Origin: Lichtheimia corymbifera B2541
Taxonomy: Eukaryota > Mucoromycota > Mucoromycetes > Mucorales > Lichtheimiaceae
Assembly: GCA_000697475.1 (NCBI GenBank)
Contig: JNEU01000584.1
Span: 1-10,826 of the forward strand
DNA: 10,826 bases
Direction of reading: 5' to 3'
Numbering within the stretch: the stretch's first letter is position 1; each line of letters begins with the position of its first letter. The notes under the pieces were generated by a model, which worked only from the letters and a program-made list of their open reading frames with translations, made no database searches and was not told the DNA's origin. This document shows, piece by piece, positions 1 through 6,129 of the stretch. The position numbers and the translations under genes are program-made.

Positions 1-1629
1 CCCAACGAATTGTCGCACATCCTGAACATTGGTGGGTTGTGGCCAGTCTTGAATCGCTTTCACCTTGGCAGCAGAAGGAAGAATACCAGCACCAGACACC
101 AGATAGCCAACAAACTCCAACTCGGTCTTGAGGAATTCACACTTCTTGCGATTGGCAACCAGCTTAGCATCACGTAGTCGGTCGAGAACATGGCGTACAT
201 GCTTCACGTGATCCTCCTTAGTCTTGCTGAAAATAAGAATATCATCCAAGTAAACCAAAGCAAATCGGTCCAAGCAATCACCAAGCACAGAGTTCATGAG
301 ACGTTGAAATGTAGGTGGAGCATTAGTTAAGCCAAAAGGCAAAACCAAAAACTCATATGAACCATAGCGTGTGTTGAATGCAGTCTTGGGAACATCCTCA
401 TCTCGAATGCGCACCTGATGATAGCCACTCTTCAAGTCAATGCTGGAAAAATATTTCGCACCACCAAGTTGTTCAAGACACTCATCAATGCGGGGCAATG
501 GATGTGAATTACGCTTGGTGACTTGGTTGATGGCACGATAATCCACACACATTCGCATTGATCCATCCTTCTTCCGCACGAACAACACTGGAGCACCCCA
601 AGGTGACGCACTTGGCCGAATTAGACGTAAGTCCAAAAGCTCCTTGAGTTGTTTGCGCAGCTCATCCAATTCCAATGGGCTCATCTTGTATGGTGCACGA
701 TTGATAGGAGAAGCTTCACCAGTATCGATCACATGGCTGACATCCCTAGTTGGCGACAATCCTGGAAGCTGGTCCTTGAACACCTCTGGGTAAGCCTTGA
801 ACAGTGACTGGAGAATGTCTTGATTGGATTTGTCCACCCCAAACTCATCATCCTTCATATAGCAAAGGAAAAGCTCCTCTACTTGATCACGTTCCTGAAG
901 GCGTTCCACTTGACGAGCTGATAGCAGATATGACAAATTGGGTTCCGGTAATGTGGTGTTAGGTCGCAGCGTGTATGAAAAACCATTTGCAAGGAATGTC
1001 CAAGTGTCTTCATCCCAATCTGGTGATGGTTTCATACGTCTGATCCAATCCAACCCCAAAATGAGATCGAACTTGGTGTGCAACACATACGCAGAGACAT
1101 CATGTTCAAAACCAGCAGCATTCAAAGACAAGGTGACGAGACGATCGATCTTGAACAAATGTCCACCAGCAGTTTCAGCTTGACGAGCAGCAACATCACG
1201 AACAGGACAACCGGCAGCCAAATGAGGAGAGACGTATGAACAACTTGCACCACTATCCAATAGCACCTTCACCGGCTTCCCATTACAAGACATCAAATAC
1301 AGAGGCAAATCAGAGTTTATTGCATTCAATGATTCGAGATACGACATATCAGCAGCGAGTTGAGCATCATCATCTTGTGTCGCACCATCCACAGGATCCT
1401 CTGACAAATCAATCAATGGGGCCACAGGTGGATTTGGCAGCACAGCAGCAGAAGACGAATCGGACTTGTTGGGTGGATCTTGAGATACAGCGTTGAGAGA
1501 TTCTTGATCACGCGAATGGACTCTCTCTAATCCAGACGCGCTTGGCCTTTTAAATGGCTTGCTTGCGACTTGACTTGTTGACCACGAGATTCCCCATCCC
1601 TTGGTGATGGACATTGACGAGCAATGTGG
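1..1629 (-). CDS. pol: Retrotransposon Pol: aspartic protease and reverse transcriptase, C-terminus off window
   Basis: One uninterrupted minus-strand frame of 543 codons running off the left edge, in the same frame as gag. An acidic linker (about 1510-1320) precedes a retropepsin domain. Its catalytic loop is LLDSGAS (DSGA at 1257-1246) and its closing motif is LILGLDW. A connector leads to the RT domain with, in order, VIDTGEASPINRAPYKMS, LIRPSASPWGAPVLFVRKKD, MCVDYRAIN, SSIDLKSGYHQVRI, FLVLPFGLTNAP, the catalytic YLDD (252-241), LIFSKTKEDH and FVGYLVSGAGI. All the aspartates needed for polymerisation are present. There is no stop or frame break, unlike in the nucleocapsid. RNase H and integrase should follow beyond the window. 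There is no separate start codon, since Pol is expected to be made as part of Gag-Pol. Confidence 0.92.
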
Positions 1630-1731
1630 TTACGACCACCACAATTGTAACAAGTACGACACCACGAGGAGAACGATAATGGTTAAAGCCATTGAATTGA
1701 CGAGAGCGTGGTACAAATTGGCGATGTTGAT
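1527..1731 (-). pseudogene. Nucleocapsid region with CCHC zinc knuckle, frame-broken
   Basis: Three frames have to be read in turn. After PMDLDAI the first frame is lost near 1726-1731. An Arg/Ser-rich basic stretch (RQFVPRSRQF...HYRSPRG) continues in a second frame to about 1660. The zinc knuckle C-X2-C-X4-H-X4-C (CYNCGGRNHIARQC, 1652-1611) is in the third frame, which ends at a TAG at 1529-1527. Pol resumes in the original frame somewhere in 1629-1527. Each step is one base in the same direction, so the three steps sum to a whole codon. The cause is either small deletions in the element or sequencing/assembly errors. Confidence 0.75.
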
Positions 1732-2577
1732 GGCATCAAGGTCCATTGGTGTCGGGCCTTGATGAGATGGCTGTGCTGTTGCATGTGGCTGAATAGTTGG
1801 AGTGGTAGGCACAGCCTCACGAAGACCCATAGCATATTCTTGCACTGCCTCAAAGTGCTCAGCCGCATTGAACGCATCAGTCAAACTTGCATGTTCCTTC
1901 AACAAAACTTGCATGCGTGCTTCATACGACAATCCCATCACGAACTCATGAATGGCATCCTCATCATCCATATGTGGCAGGTCGAGCATGATATCCCGGA
2001 ACTTGATGACATACTCGTGGATGGTTTTGGATGGAACTGTGTCTTGAGAGAGAAGGCGTAGCTTGTTACGCGCCACTTGAGCGGAATTACGGGGCTTGAA
2101 CTCAGCCCGGAAGGCTGCCTGAAAGTCGCGCCAAGACTTTGGTGTCATGTTGGAACCATCATCAAAATCGAGAGAAGTCTCCAAATGCCTCCACCAAGTA
2201 GCAGCAGAATCACGCAACAAAGTTGAAGCGTATGTCACCCGATCATGGTCGTCCATATCAGCGAAGCAATCACAGTACTTGTCACCCGTGTGTAACCAAG
2301 CCTCAACCACCGACGAAGATCTTGCGCCACGAAACAAATCGGGTTGAACGGGCTTGATTTTGGGTTTGCTGCGTACCACTTGCTGCTGTAATGTAATAAG
2401 CTGCTCTTGTTGCAACTTCATCTGCTCGACCATTGCTTGCATCGTCGCCATCATCATCTGGGAAGAGTCTTGAGCCATTCTTGGTTGTTCTTCGTCTGAA
2501 TCAGAGGAATTGTCTTGGGTGCGAAATTGTGTAAATGCTGCTTGTTGAAATTTTTCTTGAGATGAATCACCGTTCAT
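1630..2577 (-). CDS. gag: Retrotransposon Gag polyprotein, capsid part
   Basis: The ATG lies 11 bases after the LTR end. Residues 1-65 are polar, with a Met/Gln-rich helical stretch likely to form a coiled coil. About residues 70-240 match the retrotransposon gag (capsid) domain: motifs AATWWRHL, WRDFQAAF and FRAEF, then LRLLSQ, YVIKFRDI and EFVMGL. A PMDLDAI motif near residue 280 is typical of the hinge before the nucleocapsid. After it, this frame gives a short hydrophobic tail and a stop at 1630-1632. That tail is an artefact of a frame break, because the basic linker and zinc knuckle continue in the other frames. Gag is in the same frame as pol further down, so the ancestral element probably had a single Gag-Pol frame. 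Confidence 0.88.
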   Translation of the reverse strand: MNGDSSQEKFQQAAFTQFRTQDNSSDSDEEQPRMAQDSSQMMMATMQAMVEQMKLQQEQLITLQQQVVRSKPKIKPVQPDLFRGARSSSVVEAWLHTGDKYCDCFADMDDHDRVTYASTLLRDSAATWWRHLETSLDFDDGSNMTPKSWRDFQAAFRAEFKPRNSAQVARNKLRLLSQDTVPSKTIHEYVIKFRDIMLDLPHMDDEDAIHEFVMGLSYEARMQVLLKEHASLTDAFNAAEHFEAVQEYAMGLREAVPTTPTIQPHATAQPSHQGPTPMDLDAINIANLYHALVNSMALTIIVLLVVSYLLQLWWS

Positions 2578-2586
2578 CAGCTACCA
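2578..2586 (-). other. Primer binding site, initiator-Met tRNA type
   Basis: Two bases (TT) after the LTR end, the minus strand reads TGGTAGCTG. TGGTAGC is complementary to GCTACCA, the 3' end of fungal initiator Met tRNA, and matches seven of the eight bases used as a minimal site by yeast Ty3, at the same 2-base spacing. The complementarity does not continue past the seventh base. The site runs straight into the gag start codon. Assignment rests on a short match. Confidence 0.55.
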
Positions 2587-2608
2587 AATGTCGTCTTTCT
2601 TTTTGGAT

Positions 2609-2729
2609 CCACACAGGAGAATAATAGACGACGTCCACGAAGGAATAAGACCACACAGGAATAGAATAGACCACGAAGGATAAGACCACACAGGAATATA
2701 GACCACGAAGGATAGAAGTGCCACACAGG
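2609..2729. repeat. Alternating tandem repeat inside the LTR (CCACACAGG / CCACGAAGG)
   Basis: On the plus strand CCACACAGG occurs at 2609, 2651, 2686 and 2721, and CCACGAAGG occurs at 2635, 2671 and 2703, alternating, with A/T-rich spacers such as AATAGA or ATAAGA. The compound unit is about 35-42 bp. The block lies downstream of the inferred transcription start on the minus strand, so it would be in R/U5 and the leader RNA. Function is unknown. It may bind a factor, or may just have expanded by slippage. Confidence 0.8.
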
Positions 2730-2767
2730 CAAATAGACAATAAAATAGAGAGAACGTAAGATAATGT

Positions 2768-2773
2768 TTTATT
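2768..2773 (-). terminator. LTR polyadenylation signal (AATAAA)
   Basis: AATAAA on the minus strand sits about 20 bases after the LTR TATA box, near the inferred transcription start. In the 3' LTR the equivalent copy would direct 3'-end formation, giving a short R region. The role is inferred from position. Confidence 0.45.
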
Positions 2774-2790
2774 CTATGATCAGGTCCACT

Positions 2791-2797
2791 ATTTATA
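2791..2797 (-). promoter_or_regulatory. LTR TATA box (TATAAAT)
   Basis: On the minus strand TATAAAT is followed by AG, close to the textbook TATA consensus. It lies within the LTR with gag 214 bases downstream. It would place the start of the genomic RNA (start of R) near 2765. Confidence 0.6.
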
Positions 2798-2948
2798 ATT
2801 GTATGATGGGGCTAAGTAATATATATTGAGTGTGGCGAAGTAATGATGGAGGGCGCAGCATAAAGATGCCAAGATGATTGTATGCAAAAGATAATACCGA
2901 TCAAGAAGATCAGGTATGTTGCTGCGACAGACCCAAAACAAAATTACT

Positions 2949-2954
2949 AAAAAA
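2949..2954 (-). terminator. Pol III terminator (T6) for tRNA-His
   Basis: Six T on the minus strand, 40 bases past the tRNA 3' end and 19 bases before the LTR boundary. It is the first run of four or more T after the gene. This gives a long but plausible 3' trailer. Confidence 0.6.
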
Positions 2955-2994
2955 GAGAATTAACATCAAGTATTTGATCTGATCATCAGAATGA

Positions 2995-3065
2995 TGCCGT
3001 GACCTGGAATCGAACCAGGGTCAGTGCGGCCACAACGCAATGTACTGCCACTATACTATCACGGC
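2995..3065 (-). tRNA. tRNA-His (anticodon GTG)
   Basis: The 71-base minus-strand sequence folds as a complete cloverleaf. The acceptor stem is GCCGTGA/TCACGGC, with discriminator A. The D arm is GTATAGTGGCAGTAC, the anticodon loop TTGTGGC (anticodon at 3033-3031), and the T arm CCTGG-TTCGATT-CCAGG. There is no intron. The only blemish is a T.C mismatch at the top of the anticodon stem. The extra G(-1) of tRNA-His is added after transcription and so is not expected in the DNA. A T6 run on the same strand at 2954-2949 can end Pol III transcription. Confidence 0.96.
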
Positions 3066-3563
3066 TTCTTTTCCTCTTCTTATTAGTAATGTTCACGCGC
3101 AATAATAAACCTCTCAACTTCCTAATTTAGAAGGTGGACGAAACCGTCCCGTGTTTGATTTCATATGATAGCGGAATGGGTGACAAGGTCCGTGGTAAAG
3201 TTTATGAACCATTTGGGAGGATGGATGTAGCGTAATGACAGTAAAAGTGATATTGATGGTAATTTTAAATGACAGCAGCAATAGCTGTCAAGATTTCAAT
3301 AGCTCCCAACTCCGCACGTTTGCATGTAAGCAGCACAATGACAGTAATCTATATTAACAGCAGTATCCCCAGGTTGAGATGACAATGAATTTAACACGTT
3401 GTGAATAAGATACAATGATAATAGTATACGTTGGTTGAAGCGTGTAACAAAAAATGTATTGTTTGTGTTATATACTATATTAGAGTGTTATCTACATGCC
3501 AAATCATGCTGCCAAGGGAGGGGGAAGAAAAACCAGACTCATGTCAAAATGTACGATCTATAT
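3066..3563. other. Intergenic region between tRNA-His and aro2, no gene seen
   Basis: A/T-rich sequence with no ORF that looks coding on either strand. A small inverted repeat (GACAGC at 3271-3276, GCTGTC at 3284-3289) and three copies of AATGACAG (near 3234, 3268 and 3337) are the only local structure. The left part is the 5' flank of the tRNA. The right part is the 3' flank of aro2. I saw no clear AATAAA on the minus strand near 3564. Confidence 0.6.
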
Positions 3564-4969
3564 CTATTGAGGGGATGGGGGTTTGCCCAGCAATGAATGA
3601 TGAATCTCGACAGGAGGGAGTCTTGAGGATGTTGCTCGGCGTGCTTCTTGTTGCATGTTTGCACTGAAAAAAAGGGAAAAAAAACAATGAGATTACTGCG
3701 AATATACCAAAACCATCCTAGCCTTGTATACTTACTCCATAATAACCAAGGAAGCCATGGCTTCAACGATAGGTACCGCTCTAGCAACAACGCAAGGATC
3801 ATGACGACCACGAGCAGCCAAAGTACCAAAGACACCATCATAGGAAGTAGTTTGTTGATCCTGGGAGATAGTGGCAGGAGGTTTGAAAGCAACACGGAAG
3901 TAAATGTTTTCGCCATTGGTAATACCGCCTTGAACACCACCTGAGTAATTGGTCTTTGTACCAAATTGACCATCCTCACGAAGAACAAAAGGATCATTAT
4001 GCAAGTGACCAGACATCTTTGTGCCATTAAATCCAGATCCGAATTCAAAGCCCTTGGTTGCAGGAATCGACAACATGGCGTGTGCAAGCAAGGCTTCCAA
4101 CTTGTCAAAGCATGGCTCACCCAAACCCACTGGGCAGTTGCGAATCACACAGGTCACCGTACCACCGATAGAATCCTTTTCTTGTGATTTCTTCAAGATC
4201 AACTATACAAGATTGAATATGAGTCGTCTTAGTATCGATATACCCAGCCCCCCATCCCATTGATCAATGCAACAATTACCTCTTTCATTGCCTCTGAAGT
4301 CTCTGCATGAGGGCACCGGGTAATATCTTGATCCACCTCTTCACGGCTGATTGTGTTCAAAAAGTCGAAAAATGCGGGATCCAGCTTTTCTTCGTCCTGC
4401 ATTTGCTGCACAAAGGGCATAGCAACCTTGCCAACACTGGATACAAAGGCCACAATCTCGACACCATGAGCAAGCTTGAGATATTTTTCTGCAATAGCAC
4501 CTGCAGCTACACGTCCAATGGTCTCACGAGCTGAAGCACGACCACCACCAGAGGATGCTTTTACGCCATACTTTTGAAGGTAAGTGTAGTCGGCGTGGGA
4601 TGGACGTGGATAAACATCCGTTTCACTATAGTCGTGAGGACGTTGATCTTCGTTGGGTACTTGAAGGCCGATGGGTGTACCAAGAGTAATGCCGTGCTCT
4701 GTACCAGACATGATGGTCACCTTATCCTTTTCATTGCGCTAAAGAAGGAATGAGTCAATAATAGAGTGAGGGTGTTGTTGTGTGGTGTGGTCTATGCTTA
4801 CAGGAGTTGTAATGTTGCTTTGACCAGGACGTCTACGAGAAAGTTGAGGTTGAATGTCGGCTTCTGTAAGCTGCAAGCCAGGAGGAACACCATCGACGAT
4901 TGCGCCCACACCCTTGCAGTGAGATTCACCATAAGTGGTGACACGGAAGACCTTGCCGAAAGAGCTCAT
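3564..4969 (-). CDS. aro2: Chorismate synthase (four exons, 397 aa)
   Basis: Chorismate synthase converts 5-enolpyruvylshikimate-3-phosphate to chorismate with reduced FMN, the last common step to Phe, Tyr, Trp and p-aminobenzoate. Exons on the minus strand are 4969-4802, 4738-4280, 4202-3736 and 3663-3564. The three introns (63, 77, 72 bp) all have GT and AG ends, and the sum is 398 codons with stop. Family signatures are present: YGESH with His17, RPSHADYTY with His104, [15 protein letters not shown] (117-130), [24 protein letters not shown]-like [15 protein letters not shown] (296-310) and GRHDPC...PIVEAM (341-358). Fungal enzymes also carry their own flavin reductase activity. That is family knowledge and is not visible in the sequence. 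The last exon is easily missed: reading through GTAAGT after VIM gives a premature stop one codon later, while splicing gives a family-like helix ([11 protein letters not shown]). Length fits fungal enzymes. Confidence 0.96.
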
Positions 4970-4984
4970 TGGGTTGTGTGTATA

Positions 4985-5030
4985 TAAAAAGAATGAAAGA
5001 GAGGAGAGAGGAGAGAGAAAGAAAGATGAC
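4985..5030 (-). promoter_or_regulatory. Pyrimidine-rich leader of aro2
   Basis: The minus strand is an almost pure C/T tract (repeated CTTTC and TCTCTCC) that ends about 15-20 bases before the ATG, next to TTTTTATATAC. Such CT blocks commonly precede fungal transcription starts. The same pattern is seen ahead of three other genes here, and it helps place the aro2 start at 4969. Confidence 0.45.
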
Positions 5031-5067
5031 AGGTGCAGGACATGAAATTTCACCAGCCACCTCACTG

Positions 5068-5074
5068 TGAGTCA
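5068..5074 (-). promoter_or_regulatory. Gcn4/Cpc1-type element TGACTCA upstream of aro2
   Basis: The minus strand reads ATGACTCAC, 99 bp before the aro2 ATG and inside the 150-bp gap to the next gene. TGACTCA is the core site of the fungal general amino-acid control bZIP factors (Gcn4, Cpc1), and aro2 is a typical target. A second TGACTCA lies within intron 1 (4757-4751). A 7-mer of this kind is expected about once per window by chance, so the support comes from position and gene function. Confidence 0.5.
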
Positions 5075-5119
5075 TTGATCTGATAAAAGATATAAAGGTC
5101 TTTTATTGGAGTAAATTGT

Positions 5120-5626
5120 TCATGGTGCACATATGCCTACAAAGCCTAAATGACCTTGAAGAGTCACTTTTGAGAGAACGAGATAATAAACTAGTTGTTC
5201 ACGTAATGCATTTGCTATATTGTGTAGTGCGGGTAATGTGCTGTCGGTGATGATCCCGATCACGGGAACAACAATGTGCTGCATAACTCTTGTGTGCAGA
5301 ATGATGGTGCTGGCACGTAGCAATTGATGACAATACTCTGCTTGTAATCCTTCGTATTGCATTCGGCTTTTATACAATAGTTCTTGAGCTATCATCACCA
5401 TGATATCGCGTATGAGCACCATGGTCACCCATACATGACAAGCAATAGGTGCAATGATGTCTATTGAACGGCCTCCAAGATGATCGATCCATGTGGGCGC
5501 CCACTTGTCCCACGCTAACGCCAGCCATACGAGAGCATAGCGTCCAATGGCAAATTCTTGTAACTTTGCTGCGACTTGATGTAACAGTGGAATTGATGCA
5601 AGTCGGGTCACCAAATTTGATTGCAT
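5120..5626 (-). CDS. Small membrane-associated protein, possibly perilipin-like (168 aa)
   Basis: Single-exon ORF starting at the first ATG of the frame. The frame is open 36 bases further upstream, but only from a GTG, and that part is a pyrimidine-rich leader. Residues 5-15 (LVTRLASIPLL) followed by a helical stretch, and a later AP-WID-LGGRSIDIIA block (about 44-62), resemble by eye the opening of the perilipin/PAT domain, which has a V-x-R-V-A-S-x-P-L motif and then A-x-P-x-x-x-x-L-x-P-x-I. Perilipins coat lipid droplets. The rest is rich in hydrophobic and amphipathic helices (about 61-82 and 112-133), with no signal peptide. It is shorter than most perilipins. It is in tandem with aro2, 150 bp away, and divergent from put2. 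The assignment is a by-eye inference. It could equally be an unrelated lineage-specific membrane protein. Confidence 0.55.
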   Translation of the reverse strand: MQSNLVTRLASIPLLHQVAAKLQEFAIGRYALVWLALAWDKWAPTWIDHLGGRSIDIIAPIACHVWVTMVLIRDIMVMIAQELLYKSRMQYEGLQAEYCHQLLRASTIILHTRVMQHIVVPVIGIITDSTLPALHNIANALREQLVYYLVLSKVTLQGHLGFVGICAP

Positions 5627-6129
5627 GAAAAATGGAGAGGAAAAAGGAAAAACAAGAGCCACGATAGCAATTCACGCACGTTGAGCGAGTGTATATTTGG
5701 TCCGGGTCGTGTGGGTAATGTGTGGTCTTGTAAATGAAACAATCATGCTGACGACACACTCACCAGTAATAAAAAAGCCCCCTGTTTGCACCCCCTTTGT
5801 TTGTTGATACGTGATGCAAACAGCTTTCTGGCGTGTGGAGTATGTAATTCTGAAATTTCTGCAGCTGTCATCATGGAATGATGATGCATGTGGAGGATGG
5901 GTCATCGCAAAGGCTTACATCCGATTCGTCGCATTTCTTAGTATCACCGTGAGAAAGTTGCCAAACTAACGCCCTTCTATTGCATTCAGACAGAGCTCAT
6001 TATTATTGCTGTTGTCGCGCTGCTGGGGCCGTTTTCCTGCTAGCAAATAAAACCATGTCGTATATATATAGCTTTGGCTGATCCCATTATTTTACCTCTT
6101 CTTTCTTTTACTTGTTCCAAACATTTACC
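5627..6129. promoter_or_regulatory. Shared divergent promoter region between the perilipin-like gene and put2
   Basis: No coding ORF supported. On the minus strand an AAATATAC element (about 5692-5699) and a T/C-rich leader (5655-5627) precede the 168-aa gene. On the plus strand the put2 side has TATATATATA at 6061-6070 and a T/C-rich leader at about 6090-6118 before the ATG. Divergent arrangement allows joint control, but nothing in the sequence proves it. Confidence 0.5.
6061..6070 (+). promoter_or_regulatory. TATA box of put2
   Basis: TATATATATAG lies 60 bases before the put2 ATG and is followed by a pyrimidine-rich leader, an arrangement typical of fungal Pol II promoters. It would place transcription start near 6095 and give a short 5' UTR. 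Confidence 0.5.

Larger units (their letters stand above)
1..2929 (-). mobile_element. Ty3/gypsy LTR retrotransposon, 5' part, truncated by window edge
   Basis: Read on the minus strand, the order is 5' LTR, primer binding site, gag capsid domain, CCHC zinc knuckle, aspartic protease, reverse transcriptase. This is the Ty3/gypsy order. RNase H, integrase and the 3' LTR must lie beyond position 1. The capsid, protease and RT coding stretches are each uninterrupted and well conserved, which argues for a fairly recent insertion. The nucleocapsid stretch carries three one-base frame breaks, so this copy probably cannot make an intact Gag-Pol. Because only one LTR is visible, its age from LTR divergence and its target-site duplication cannot be judged here. 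The classification from RT, protease and gag motifs is secure. The exact clade (for example chromovirus) cannot be decided without the integrase C-terminus. Confidence 0.93.
2589..2929 (-). repeat. 5' long terminal repeat (341 bp) of the retrotransposon
   Basis: Boundaries are inferred from the terminal inverted repeat: TGTCG at 2589-2593 and its reverse complement CGACA at 2925-2929, so each end has the usual TG...CA form. The inner boundary is followed after two bases by a primer binding site, as expected. Inside, in minus-strand order, are a TATAAAT box, an AATAAA signal about 20 bases further on, and a purine/pyrimidine-biased tandem-repeat block near the 3' end. The 3' LTR is outside the window, so the limits are not confirmed by a second copy. 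An alternative outer end is CA at 2939-2940. Confidence 0.72.

Noticed and set aside
1708..2061. Plus-strand ORF across the retrotransposon
   Set aside because: Antisense shadow of gag, with Trp/Cys/His-rich composition and no family resemblance.
2930..2994. Target-site duplication of the retrotransposon
   Set aside because: The other end of the element is outside the window, so no duplicate can be compared.
3271..3289. Inverted repeat GACAGC...GCTGTC as a terminator or regulatory hairpin
   Set aside because: A six-base stem with a seven-base loop is common by chance. It has no link to a gene end.
3431..3667. Plus-strand ORF of 78 codons next to aro2
   Set aside because: Overlaps the last aro2 exon in antisense and shows no recognisable domain.
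3539..4120. Long minus-strand ORF of 193 codons overlapping aro2
   Set aside because: It is Leu/Val-rich out-of-frame translation of aro2 exon 3, intron 3 and exon 4. The aro2 frame has full family motifs.
5627..5662. Upstream extension of the perilipin-like ORF
   Set aside because: It would start at GTG, not ATG, and the stretch is a T/C-rich leader like those ahead of the other genes. The first ATG is at 5626.
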